Shown piece by piece: positions 36,407 to 45,165 of a stretch of 64,000 nt of DNA. The notes beneath the pieces were generated by a model that was not told the origin of the DNA, did no database searches, and worked only from the letters and a program-made list of their open reading frames with translations. Position numbers and translations under genes: made by a program. Positions within the stretch are counted from its first letter, which is position 1, and every line of letters starts with the position of its first letter. This stretch comes from Halorarius litoreus (GTDB lineage: Archaea; Halobacteriota; Halobacteria; Halobacteriales; Haloarculaceae): contig NZ_CP101454.1 in NCBI RefSeq assembly GCF_024362405.1, positions 372,001 through 436,000 of the forward strand, read 5' to 3'.

Positions 36407-37051
36407 ATGTCCCAACAAGTCGTCGACACCACGACCCCCACCGGGGTCATCCGGGGGACGGTCGAATCGAGTCGAGCGCGCGCCGGTGTGCTCCTCATCG
36501 CGCTGTCCGCACAGTTCATGGTCGTCATCATGCTCGCCGCAGCGATGGCACCGAACTACAACTTCAACACGGCCGCCATCAGCGACCTCGGGGTCTTCCC
36601 CGAGACGGCGTGGCTGTTCAACGCGTCGCTGGTCGTCGTCGGGCTGCTGAACCTCGTGGCCGGGTACTACTTCTACCGCAGCCACGGGAAGCGCTGGCTG
36701 CTCGCCGCGTTCGCGCTGGCCGGCATCGGGGCCCTCGGCGCGGGCGTCTTCCCGCTCGACACGGGTGATGCCCACTCGCTGTTCGCGCTGCTCGCGTTCC
36801 TGTTCTTCAACGTGCAGGCGCTCGGGAGTGCAACCGAGTTCCCCGGCGTGATGAAGCTCCTGTCCGTCGTCGCCGGCGGTATCGGCATCGCGTTCGTCGT
36901 CGTCATGGTCGTCGGGGACGGCGGCAACACCGCCGTCTTCGGCCCCATCGGCCACGGCGGCGCCGAACGCATGATCGTCTACCCGGTCATGCTCTGGATG
37001 GTCGCCGCCGGTGGCTACCTCCTCGGTGTGCGTGATACCGCGACCGCGTGA
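36407..37051 (+). CDS. DUF998 family membrane protein
   Basis: 214 residues from ATG 36407; a longer start at 36347 would run through the palindrome and TATA. Six hydrophobic segments follow an N-terminal polar tail. The DUF998 hallmarks are MAPNYNFNTAAISDLGVFPETAWLFNASLVVVG at the first extracellular loop and the GVFPLDTGDAHSLFALLAF loop in the middle. Members are multi-span proteins without an established biochemical function. Confidence 0.85.
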   Translation: MSQQVVDTTTPTGVIRGTVESSRARAGVLLIALSAQFMVVIMLAAAMAPNYNFNTAAISDLGVFPETAWLFNASLVVVGLLNLVAGYYFYRSHGKRWLLAAFALAGIGALGAGVFPLDTGDAHSLFALLAFLFFNVQALGSATEFPGVMKLLSVVAGGIGIAFVVVMVVGDGGNTAVFGPIGHGGAERMIVYPVMLWMVAAGGYLLGVRDTATA

Positions 37052-37157
37052 CCGCCCCGGAGCCGGCTTCCAGCTCCGGTGAACGCCTCCCGCTTCGACT
37101 CGACCGCCGCGAGGGCGTCGGGTGCGAACGACCACTGCCCTCGCACGACCCACTCCC

Positions 37158-39104
37158 ATGCACCTCCGACACCGAGACCTGTACCTCGTCCTCGTCGTGG
37201 TGTCGCTCGTGAGTTCGCCGGCGCTCGCCGCGGTCTCGCTCACGGACACCACGGCAGTCGAGACGCAACCGAACGTGACCGACGCCGCCACCGTCGAAGC
37301 CTGGGTCGACGAGACGATGGCCGACCAGCTGGAGCGGTACGACGTCCCAGGGGCGACGGTCGTGCTCGTCGCCGACGGCGAGTTCGTCCTCGCGAAGGGC
37401 TACGGCTACGCGGACGTCGACGCTCGCCGCCCGGTCGTCGCCAACGAGACCGTGTTCCACATCGGCTCGACGGGGAAGCTGATGACGTGGACGGCGGTGA
37501 TGCAGGGCGTCGAGGACGGCCGACTCGACCTCGACCGCGACGTCAACGCCTACCTCACCGACTCGCCCGTGACGGTTCCCGACACCTACGAGGAGCCCGT
37601 CACGCTGACGCACCTCGGAACGCACACCGCCGGCTTCGAGGACTCCTTCGCCGGGATGCTCGTCGACACGCCGAGCGAGCTTCGGCCGCTGAGCGAGACG
37701 CTCGCGGCCAACCAGCCCGCCCGCGTCCGTCCACCGGGCGAGTTCGTCGCCTACTCGAACTACGGGACCGGCCTCGCCGGCCACGTCGTTGCCGAACAGT
37801 ACGACACCACGTTCACCGACTACGTCGACGACCGGGTGTTCACGCCGCTCGGGATGGCCGACACCACGTACGCCCAGCCGCTTCCAGCCCATCTCGAGTC
37901 GCGCCGGGCACTCGGCTATGCCTCCCAGAACGGCGCGTACCAGGCACAGGAGCCGCCCGTCTGGGCGATCGCGCCGCAGGGCGGCTCCCTCAAGTCGACG
38001 GGGACCGACATGGGCCGGTTCATGCTCGCGTATCTGAACGAGGGCGCGTACGACTCGGCGCGCATCCTCGACCCCGAGACGGTCCGTGCGATGCACCAGC
38101 GACACGTCACGAAGGCGCCCGACGTACCCGAACTGAACGGGATGGCCTACGGCTTCATCGAGATGGACCGCAACGGCGAGCGCATCGTCGGCCACTGGGG
38201 CGACACGACGTACTTCAAGAGTCTGCTGGCGCTGTTCCCCGACCGCGACGTCGGCCTGTTCGTCGTCTACAACAGCCCTGGGGGCGCGCCCGCACGGTTC
38301 GACCTCCTCCAGTCGTTCGTCGACCGCTACTACCCGCGGTCCGAGACGCCCGTCGTCGAGCCGCCGGTCGGCGCTGCCGAGCGAGCCGCGGCCCTGGCCG
38401 GTGACTACCGCTCGTTGACGATCTCCGAGAGCTCGTGGGAGCGGCTGCTCGGCGTGCTCACCCGAACCTACACGGTCGACGCGACCGACGACGGCTACCT
38501 CACGACCACGCGACTGGGCGAGGAGACCCGAACGTGGGTGGAGCGTCGTCCCGGCGTGTATCAGGCGGTCGGGGGCGACGAACTGCTGGTGTTCCTGGGC
38601 GACGAGAACGGCGAGGCGACGCACGTGTTCTTCGGGAACTTCGCGCCAGCGTCGTACGAGCGGGTGCCCTGGTACGAGTCGCAGGACGTCCTCTACGGGG
38701 CCGTCGGGGGCGGGGCGCTGCTGCTCGGCTCGATGCTCCTCGTCTGGGGCGGCGGTCCCGTGTATCGACGCCTGCGCGGGCTCGACGCCCCCAGTGACCG
38801 CGAACGCGCAGCCAGGTGGCTCCTCGGTGTCGTGAGCCTCCTGTGGCTGGCCGTCCTTGTCGTCTTCGTGCGCGCCTGGATCGAGTTCAACGCGGAGATG
38901 GCCTCCCCCTCGCTCGCCCTGCAGGTCGGGACGCTCCTCCCGTACGTGGCGCTCGTCGGGACGGTCGGGGCCGTCGGCGTGACGGCGCTCGCGTGGCGCG
39001 ACGGCTACTGGGGTCTGCCAGCCCGGCTCCACTACGCGCTGGTCACGGTGGCGGCGCTGCTGGTCGCCTGGCAGCTCTACTACCTCAGAATCCTGGCGCT
39101 GTAA
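37158..39104 (+). CDS. Secreted/membrane serine hydrolase, beta-lactamase (class C-like) family
   Basis: 648 residues from ATG 37158. A signal peptide (about 1-28, ending SSPALA) is followed by a beta-lactamase-fold domain (about 45-400) with the catalytic Ser and Lys in HIGSTGKLMTW (SxxK), the Tyr motif in AYSNYGTG (YxN) and GHWGDT in place of KTG (HxG, as in many esterases of this family). An extracellular linker domain and four C-terminal membrane helices follow (about 520-645). It probably acts on a cell-surface ester or peptide. Confidence 0.9.
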   Translation: MHLRHRDLYLVLVVVSLVSSPALAAVSLTDTTAVETQPNVTDAATVEAWVDETMADQLERYDVPGATVVLVADGEFVLAKGYGYADVDARRPVVANETVFHIGSTGKLMTWTAVMQGVEDGRLDLDRDVNAYLTDSPVTVPDTYEEPVTLTHLGTHTAGFEDSFAGMLVDTPSELRPLSETLAANQPARVRPPGEFVAYSNYGTGLAGHVVAEQYDTTFTDYVDDRVFTPLGMADTTYAQPLPAHLESRRALGYASQNGAYQAQEPPVWAIAPQGGSLKSTGTDMGRFMLAYLNEGAYDSARILDPETVRAMHQRHVTKAPDVPELNGMAYGFIEMDRNGERIVGHWGDTTYFKSLLALFPDRDVGLFVVYNSPGGAPARFDLLQSFVDRYYPRSETPVVEPPVGAAERAAALAGDYRSLTISESSWERLLGVLTRTYTVDATDDGYLTTTRLGEETRTWVERRPGVYQAVGGDELLVFLGDENGEATHVFFGNFAPASYERVPWYESQDVLYGAVGGGALLLGSMLLVWGGGPVYRRLRGLDAPSDRERAARWLLGVVSLLWLAVLVVFVRAWIEFNAEMASPSLALQVGTLLPYVALVGTVGAVGVTALAWRDGYWGLPARLHYALVTVAALLVAWQLYYLRILAL

Positions 39105-39139
39105 CGGAGCCGAAACGCGAATACGGGGCCTCGGGCGTC

Positions 39140-41365
39140 CTACTGGAACCCGATACGCCCGCTCGTGGACCGCTGCTCGATGCCCGAGGAGCCGCCCTTG
39201 AACTGGTCTTTCATCTGCTCGTAGTAGTCGCGGATGTCCTCGTTGATGGTGGGCCGGACCTGTTCGAGCGCCTGCCGGAAGTGGCGCATCTCGACCTCCT
39301 CGGCGTCGTCGTCCTCGCGCAAGGCCTCGATGGCCGCCTCACGCGCGATGGATTCGAGGTCCGAACCGACGTAGCCCTCGGTGATCTCGGCGATCTCGTG
39401 GAGGCTCACGTCCGGCGCGAGCGGCATCCCCTCGGTGTGGATGTTGAGGATCTGCTCGCGGCCCTCCACAGAGGGTTCGCCGATCATGACGAGGCGGTCG
39501 AACCGCCCGCTACGGATGAGCGCGGGGTCGATCATGTCCGGGCGGTTCGTCGCGCCGATGACCATGACGTCGCCCATGTCTTCGAGGCCGTCCAGCTCGG
39601 TCAGGAGCTGATTGACGACGCGCTCGGAGACGTTCGAGCCCACGTCGCCACCCCGTCCGGGGGCGAGCGAGTCGAGCTCGTCGAAGAAGATGACCGTCGG
39701 GGCCACCTGTCGCGCCTTCCGGAACGTCTGCCGGATGGCCTTCTCCGACTCGCCGACCCACTTCGACAGGAGCTGCGGTCCCCTGACGGAGATGAAGTTG
39801 GCGTTCGTCTCGTTGGCGACAGCTTTCGCCATCAGCGTCTTCCCGGTGCCCGGCGGGCCGTACAGCAGCACGCCGGAGGGCGGGTCGATGCCGAACCGCT
39901 CGAACTTTTCAGGCGAGGAGAGCGGCCACTCGACGGACTCCTGGACCTTCTCCTTCGCGTCGTCGAGGCCACCGACGTCGTCCCACGACATCTTCGGCAA
40001 CTCGACGAGCACCTCGCGCATCGCGCTCGGGTCGACCTCGTTGAGCGCCCCCCGGAAGTCGGACTTCTTGATGATCATCCGGTCGATGAGGCTCGGCGGG
40101 ATGTCCTCCTCGTCGAGGTCGATCTCGGGGAGGTACCGGCGCAGGGCCTTCATCGCGGCCTCCTTCGTCAGGCTCTCGATGTCCGCGCCGACGAAACCGT
40201 GGGTCTCGTCCGCGAGGTGGTCGAGGCTCACGTCGTCCGAGAGCGGCATCCCGCGGGTGTGGATCTGGAGAATCTCCTTGCGGCCGGTCTCGTCCGGCAC
40301 GCCGATTTCGATTTCGCGGTCGAACCGACCGGGGCGACGCAGGGCCGGGTCGACGCTGTCGACGCGGTTGGTCGCGGCGATGACGATGACCTGCCCGCGC
40401 GATTCGAGGCCGTCCATCATCGTCAGCAACTGGGCGACGACGCGGCGTTCGACCTCCCCGGTCACGTCCTCGCGCTTGGGCGCGATGGAGTCGAGTTCGT
40501 CGATGAAGATGATCGCCGGTGACTCCTCGGCTGCGTCCTCGAAGATTTCCCGGAGTTGCTGTTCGGACTCACCGTAGTACTTCGAGATGATTTCGGGGCC
40601 GGCGATGGAGAAGAACGACGCCGACGTCTCGTTGGCGACGGCCTTGGCGAGGAGGGTCTTGCCCGTGCCCGGCGGGCCGTGGAGGAGGACACCCTGCGGT
40701 GGCTCGATGCCGAGCTTCTTGAATATCTGCGGGTGTTTCATCGGCAGTTCGACCATCTCGCGGACGCGCTGAATCTCCCCCTGGAGGCCGCCGATGTCCT
40801 CGTACGTGATGCCGCCGCCGGTCTTCTCGAATCCCGAGATGGGCTCCTCGCGGAGTTCGACCTCGGTGTCCTCGGTGATGAGGACGACCCCCTCGGGTTC
40901 GGTGTCGACCGCAATCAGCGGAATGGCCTGTCCGGGCGAGCGCATGAACGGGTGGTTCGTGCTCGACATCACGGGGACGATGTCGCGCTGGACGACCGGC
41001 CGTTTCAGGATCTGTCGTTTCACCATCCCCGCGGCGTCGCTTCCGAACTGGACGGACGCCTCCTCTGGCGGGGCGAGCGTGAGTTTCTCGGCCTTCGTGG
41101 CGTCTGCCTTGCGGATGGTGACTCGTTCACCGATACCCACGTCCGCGTTCTGCCGGGTGAACCCGTCGATGCGGACGGTGTCGGTGTTCCAGTCCTGCCG
41201 GTCGGCGCGCCACACCTTCGCGGCCGTGGTGTCGGCACCTTCGATCTCGATGATGTCCCCGGGGGAGAGCTTCAGATGAAGCAACGTGTCGGGGTCGAGG
41301 CGGGCGATGCCGCGACCCGAGTCGTTCGGGTACGCCTTCGCCACCTCAAGTTGAACCTCGTTCAT
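39140..41365 (-). CDS. cdc48: CDC48/VAT-type AAA+ ATPase
   Basis: 741 residues from ATG 41365. It has the N-domain (about 1-180, double-psi barrel and clam), D1 (Walker A GPPGTGKT near 225, Walker [16 protein letters not shown]) and D2 (GPPGTGKT near 500, [15 protein letters not shown]), each with the second region of homology ([42 protein letters not shown]). It is a hexameric unfoldase that feeds proteins to the proteasome. The C-terminus GRIGFQ replaces the HbYX motif often seen in proteasome-docking ATPases. Its TATA is at about 41404-41413. Confidence 0.95.
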   Translation of the reverse strand: MNEVQLEVAKAYPNDSGRGIARLDPDTLLHLKLSPGDIIEIEGADTTAAKVWRADRQDWNTDTVRIDGFTRQNADVGIGERVTIRKADATKAEKLTLAPPEEASVQFGSDAAGMVKRQILKRPVVQRDIVPVMSSTNHPFMRSPGQAIPLIAVDTEPEGVVLITEDTEVELREEPISGFEKTGGGITYEDIGGLQGEIQRVREMVELPMKHPQIFKKLGIEPPQGVLLHGPPGTGKTLLAKAVANETSASFFSIAGPEIISKYYGESEQQLREIFEDAAEESPAIIFIDELDSIAPKREDVTGEVERRVVAQLLTMMDGLESRGQVIVIAATNRVDSVDPALRRPGRFDREIEIGVPDETGRKEILQIHTRGMPLSDDVSLDHLADETHGFVGADIESLTKEAAMKALRRYLPEIDLDEEDIPPSLIDRMIIKKSDFRGALNEVDPSAMREVLVELPKMSWDDVGGLDDAKEKVQESVEWPLSSPEKFERFGIDPPSGVLLYGPPGTGKTLMAKAVANETNANFISVRGPQLLSKWVGESEKAIRQTFRKARQVAPTVIFFDELDSLAPGRGGDVGSNVSERVVNQLLTELDGLEDMGDVMVIGATNRPDMIDPALIRSGRFDRLVMIGEPSVEGREQILNIHTEGMPLAPDVSLHEIAEITEGYVGSDLESIAREAAIEALREDDDAEEVEMRHFRQALEQVRPTINEDIRDYYEQMKDQFKGGSSGIEQRSTSGRIGFQ

Positions 41366-41475
41366 GGGCGTGGTATGTCGTGTCACTCAGTTCGCGGCGG
41401 AGATATGCTTTATGCTCCGACAGCCATGCGGTGAAGCGAGCATCAGGACGCCGTAGCGCGAAAACATCTGTTTCA

Positions 41476-41492
41476 GTGACACACCGTGTCAC
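41476..41492. promoter_or_regulatory. Inverted repeat GTGACAC-N3-GTGTCAC between cdc48 and larC
   Basis: A perfect 7-bp inverted repeat with a 3-bp spacer lies about 30 bp upstream of the larC TATA (about 41521-41526). A further half-site GTGTCAC is at 41380-41386, close to the cdc48 start. This looks like a dimeric regulator site in the divergent promoter region. Confidence 0.45.
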
Positions 41493-41552
41493 ACCCGCTC
41501 GTCCGTCGTCCGACCCCGAACGGTTTACCAGCGTCGCCCCCCGCCTCCGAGT

Positions 41553-42872
41553 ATGCGAACGCTCGCCTTCGACGGCCGCACGGGCGCGGCCGGCGACATG
41601 ATACTCGGGGCACTGCTGGCCGCGGGCGCGGACCGCTCGGTCCTCGAACCGGTCGAGGCTGCCCTCCCCGTCGAATTCCGGGTCGAGGAGGTCGACCGTA
41701 ACGGCATCCGCGCGACGACCGTCGACGTGCTGCTGGTCGAGTCCGACGGCGGCGAAGACGACGGAAACGGGCACGACCACAGCCACGACCACGACGAGCA
41801 CGACCACACACACGACCACGACGAGCACGACCACACACACGACCACGGCGACCACAGCCACGAGCACACACACGCCGAGGGCCACGGCACCGCCCGAACG
41901 TACCGCGAGGTCCTCGACGTCGTCGACGAGATGGCCCTGCCGGAGGCAGTCGCAGCGGACGCCGAAGCCGTCTTCCGCATCCTCGGAGAGGCCGAAGCCG
42001 CCGTCCACGGCACCGACCTCGAGGACACACACTTCCACGAGGTCGGCACCGACGACGCCATCGCGGACGTGGTGGGGAGCTGTCTCCTGCTCGCCGACCT
42101 CGACCCCGACCGCGTCGTGACGACGCCCGTGTTCGCCGGCGGCGGCGAGGTCGAGATGAGCCACGGCCGCTACCCGGTTCCGGCACCGGCGGTCGTCAAC
42201 GTCGCCGCGAGCGCCGACTGGGAACTCCGCGGCGGGCCGGTCGACACCGAACTGCTCACCCCGACGGGCGCGGCCATCCTCGCGCAGTTCGCCGAGGGCG
42301 TCGACTCGCTCCCCCCGATGCGCGTCGACGGGTCGGGCTACGGCGCGGGCACCAAGCAGTTCGACGACCGACCGAACGTCCTGCGGGCGACCGTCGGCGA
42401 GGCGCAGGGCGAGCTCGTGCACGACGACGTGCGCGTCCTCGAAACGAATCTCGACGACGCCAGCCCCGAGGTGCTGGGGGGCCTCCAGCGGTCGCTGAAG
42501 TCGGCGGGGGCACGCGACGTGACGGTCCTGCCGGCGACGATGAAGAAGGCGCGACCCGGCCACCTCGTGAAGGTCGTCGTCAAGCCCGAGGACGCCCAGC
42601 AGGTCGCCCGCCGACTCGCCGAGGAGACGGGCACGCTCGGCGTCCGCGAGTCGAATGCCGGCCATCGCTGGGTCGCCGAACGGCGGTTCGAGACGGTCGA
42701 ACTGGAGATCGACGGCGAGACGTACGAGGTGACGGTGAAGGTCGCGAGCGACTCGGAGGGGAGTGTGTACGACGTGAGCGCGGAGTTCGACGAGGCCGAT
42801 GCGGTCGCCGCGGAGACGGGACTCGCGACCCGTGAGGTGCTGCGGCGGGCCGAGAGCAAATACCGGAGTTAG
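41553..42872 (+). CDS. larC: LarC-type nickel insertion protein (DUF111) with His-rich loop
   Basis: 439 residues in one uninterrupted frame. The N-terminus MRTLAFDGRTGAAGDMILGALLAAGA, the middle FHEVGTDDAIADVVGSCLLLADL and GGPVDTELLTPTGAAIL, and the C-terminal LETNLDDASPEVLGGL are LarC/DUF111 signatures. LarC uses CTP to insert nickel into the pyridinium dithiocarboxylate cofactor of lactate racemase-type enzymes. A His/Asp-rich segment (residues 74-111), including two identical nine-residue units, could store or bind Ni. No larA, larB or larE is in the window. Confidence 0.9.
   Translation: MRTLAFDGRTGAAGDMILGALLAAGADRSVLEPVEAALPVEFRVEEVDRNGIRATTVDVLLVESDGGEDDGNGHDHSHDHDEHDHTHDHDEHDHTHDHGDHSHEHTHAEGHGTARTYREVLDVVDEMALPEAVAADAEAVFRILGEAEAAVHGTDLEDTHFHEVGTDDAIADVVGSCLLLADLDPDRVVTTPVFAGGGEVEMSHGRYPVPAPAVVNVAASADWELRGGPVDTELLTPTGAAILAQFAEGVDSLPPMRVDGSGYGAGTKQFDDRPNVLRATVGEAQGELVHDDVRVLETNLDDASPEVLGGLQRSLKSAGARDVTVLPATMKKARPGHLVKVVVKPEDAQQVARRLAEETGTLGVRESNAGHRWVAERRFETVELEIDGETYEVTVKVASDSEGSVYDVSAEFDEADAVAAETGLATREVLRRAESKYRS
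41791..41844 (+). repeat. 27-bp perfect tandem duplication in the larC His-rich loop
   Basis: Two identical 27-bp units (41791-41817 and 41818-41844) encode DEHDHTHDH twice, in frame. Flanking sequence holds further degenerate His/Asp codons, so the loop grew by duplication. Confidence 0.9.
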
Positions 42873-43087
42873 TCGGCCCGCTCGACGCCGACGGTGACCA
42901 CGTCGGCGAGGCCGTTCGCGAGGAACACCCAGCCGAAGTAGACGACGGCGATGGCTGGCACGAGCAACAGCGATCCGAGAAGCGACTGCCACGCGAACGC
43001 GGCGCCCGCGAGGCCGAGCCCGGCAGCGACGAACAGGCTGCCGACGGTCAGCGAGCGGGTGGCGCCGGCGAGTGTGGAGGGCGACAT
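42869..43087 (-). CDS. Small two-helix membrane protein
   Basis: 72 residues with two or three hydrophobic segments (about 12-32 and 36-60: AAGLGLAGAAFAW, LLLVPAIAVVYFGWVFLANGL). No recognised motif. Its stop shares 4 bp (TTAG, 42869-42872) with larC. It lies 31 bp after the RuvC-like gene on the same strand and may be co-transcribed with it. Confidence 0.65.
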   Translation of the reverse strand: MSPSTLAGATRSLTVGSLFVAAGLGLAGAAFAWQSLLGSLLLVPAIAVVYFGWVFLANGLADVVTVGVERAD

Positions 43088-43118
43088 ACTGGGGCGACTC
43101 GGCGGAGCGAACTAACCG

Positions 43119-43850
43119 TTACTCCTCGTCGTCGCCGCGGTGTTCCGCCAGCGCCTCCTCGATGGTCAGCTCCCCGGCGGCGACCCGGCGGGCGAGTACC
43201 TCGCTTATCGTTCGATTTGCCTCGCTCTGCTCGCGCGAGCGGTTCTTGATGACCTGCAGCTCGCCGGCGGTTGGCTCGATGTCGCGGGAGTCGACCGGCT
43301 CACCCGCCAGGTGGGCGATGTTGACGGCCGCGAGCACGTCGCCCATCCCCCGCGCGCCGGTCCCGAGATACGGGGTGGTGCCGGTCTCGTCGACGAGTTC
43401 GACCCGGACGCCGTCGAGGTCGTCGATGATCTTCGCGCCCTGGAGCCGGGCACCGTCGCCGATGCGGACCACGGGGTCCGGCGCCCCTTCGATTTCGCCC
43501 AGGACGGTCTCGGCGGCCTGCGTGAGCGGGACGTGGAAGGCGGCGACGACGGTCTCGCCGACGAGGACGGCGATGCCGGGGCGCTCCCCAGGGTCGATGC
43601 CGACGACGGTCTGTCCCGACCCGCCGCGCATGAGGGCGAGCGCCTCCTCGACCGCGTGCCGGGAGTCCTCGGGGGCACCGCGTACGACCGGCACCTCGGC
43701 GTCGAGGTCGTCGTCTTCACCCGTGATAACCACCTCACAGTCGGGGAGGTCGTCGCCGAGTTCGACCGTCGTGAACGTCACCCCGCGGTCGCGGAGTTCA
43801 CCCACGACGCCGTGGTAGAGCTCGAAGTCATCGGTGGCGACGACGATCAC
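43119..43850 (-). CDS. RNase H-fold (RuvC/YqgF-like) protein divergent from radB
   Basis: 243 residues from GTG 43850; TTATAC at 43873-43879 implies a leaderless GTG start. An N-terminal alpha/beta domain (1-60) precedes an RNase H-like domain. TVVGIDPGERPGIAV has Asp86 at the end of strand 1. VRVELVDETGTTPY offers Glu151/155 near the fourth strand, and GMGDVLAAVNIAHLAG has Asp171 in the last helix, the order seen in RuvC and YqgF. The C-terminal helix (REQSEANRTISEVLARRVAAGELTIEEAL) is extra. Nuclease or resolvase activity is a prediction. Confidence 0.75.
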   Translation of the reverse strand: MIVVATDDFELYHGVVGELRDRGVTFTTVELGDDLPDCEVVITGEDDDLDAEVPVVRGAPEDSRHAVEEALALMRGGSGQTVVGIDPGERPGIAVLVGETVVAAFHVPLTQAAETVLGEIEGAPDPVVRIGDGARLQGAKIIDDLDGVRVELVDETGTTPYLGTGARGMGDVLAAVNIAHLAGEPVDSRDIEPTAGELQVIKNRSREQSEANRTISEVLARRVAAGELTIEEALAEHRGDDEE

Positions 43851-43927
43851 GTCTCGACCTTCGCGGCGGCGAGTATAAGCGCGACGGGAAGCGGGAGTTT
43901 TTCACCGGTGACGCGGTAGAGCCGGGT

Positions 43928-44626
43928 GTGAGCGAGCCGATTCAGACGGGGTGTGACGCGGTCGACGACCTGCTGGACGGGGGGTTCGAGCGCGGCGCGG
44001 TGACGCAGGTGTACGGCCCCCCGGCCGCCGGGAAGACGAACCTCGCGCTCGCCGCCGCCGTCGGGGTCGCCGCGCGCGGTGACGTCGCCCTCTACATCGA
44101 CACCGAGGGGCTCTCCGTCGACCGGTTCGAGCAGCTCGCCGCCGCGTACGCGACCGACGACCAGACGGTCGAGGACATCGCCTCGCGCGTCATCATCTCG
44201 GAGGCGCTCGACTTCGCCGAGCAGGAAGAAGCGGTGCGAGACGCCGCGGAACTCGCCAGCCGCATCGACCTCATCGTCCTCGACTCGGCCACGGGGTTCT
44301 ACCGTCTGGAGCGGACGAACGAGTCGGGCGGCGAGGCCCTTCGCAAGGTCGCGCGGCAGGTGACCCACCTGCTGTCGCTCGCTCGGAAGGAGGATCTGGC
44401 CGTGGTCATCACGAATCAGGTGTTCTCGGACCCCGACAGCGAGAGCGAGCGCGTCCGGCCCCTCGGCGGCAACACGCTGAGCCACTGGGTCGCAGCCATC
44501 GTTCGACTCGAACGGTTCCGCGGGGGGAACCGCCGGGCCACGCTCGAAAAACACCGGTCGAAGCCTGCTGGCGGGACGGCGCGATTCCGCATCACTGGGA
44601 CGGGGCTGGAGAGCGTCGAGGAGTAA
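43928..44626 (+). CDS. radB: DNA repair and recombination protein RadB
   Basis: 232 residues from GTG 43928, with TTTTTC at 43898-43903 giving a leaderless GTG start. RadB is the short RadA paralogue without the N-terminal HhH domain. Walker A is YGPPAAGKTNLA, Walker B is IDLIVLDSATGFY, and VVITNQVFSDPDSESERVRPLGGNTLSHW is the typical C-terminal motif. RadB helps load RadA and affects recombination. Divergent from the RuvC-like gene over 77 bp. Confidence 0.95.
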   Translation: MSEPIQTGCDAVDDLLDGGFERGAVTQVYGPPAAGKTNLALAAAVGVAARGDVALYIDTEGLSVDRFEQLAAAYATDDQTVEDIASRVIISEALDFAEQEEAVRDAAELASRIDLIVLDSATGFYRLERTNESGGEALRKVARQVTHLLSLARKEDLAVVITNQVFSDPDSESERVRPLGGNTLSHWVAAIVRLERFRGGNRRATLEKHRSKPAGGTARFRITGTGLESVEE

Positions 44627-44821
44627 TCACCGGCCGAACAGCAGGACCACGAGCGCGACGAAGGCGAGTATCGACCCGACGACGCCGCCGAGCATGGCGT
44701 GCCCGCCGGTCGCCTGGCCGACGGTGACGGCCGCTAGCCCCCCGACGAACAGGCTCCCGACGACGAGCAGCACCACCCCCCGCCAGTCGACGAGCGGCCC
44801 GGCAACGGGCTGTTGAGGCAT
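44627..44821 (-). CDS. Small two-helix membrane protein
   Basis: 64 residues from ATG 44821 (MPQQPVAGPLVD); an ATG six codons upstream is possible. Two hydrophobic helices (about 12-32 and 40-62: VLLVVGSLFVGGLAAVTVG; LGGVVGSILAFVALVVLLFG). Unknown function. It abuts radB tail-to-tail with no gap. Confidence 0.65.
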   Translation of the reverse strand: MPQQPVAGPLVDWRGVVLLVVGSLFVGGLAAVTVGQATGGHAMLGGVVGSILAFVALVVLLFGR

Positions 44822-45165
44822 ACCGGGCTGGCACGCCACACCCTCTTGAGTGTTGCGCGGATTGCCGGAACATTGTCATCGACTGGTCGGCAGAGAATCC
44901 TCGTCTGTGCTGTGTGACGACGAAGAGAGACTGTTCGTGAGTGAATGTGGCGGCCCGTCGGGCGAGCGCCGCTATGCGGCCCGAGACGACGGAGCATCCG
45001 CCGAGCGAAGCGAGGCGGTTCCCCGCGCCGACCGCAGGGAGGCGCGGGACCGAGGCCTGACTAACGCGCGACGACCGAGGGGAGCCGCGCGGCTGGAAGG
45101 CCGATGTGTCTTTTTCATGAACGTTTTTGCCCGAGCGAGCGGAGCGAGCGAGGTGCAAAAAGGTG
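44822..45165. repeat. Intergenic region with GC-rich hairpins and a possible terminator
   Basis: No gene is seen. Features are CCCGCGCC-N11-GGCGCGGG (45022-45048), a CCGCC...GGCGG stem enclosing GAGCGAAGCGA (44998-45018), and TTTTTGC...GCAAAAA (45124-45161) around repeated GAGCGAGCGGAGCGAGCGAG. The last one lies just after the stop codon of the KaiC-like gene; on its transcript it gives a U5 run followed by a stem and could end transcription. Confidence 0.45.

Noticed and set aside
41770-41880. Short repeats resembling a mini-CRISPR
   Set aside because: The units are direct tandem copies without spacers and encode a His-rich protein loop in frame.
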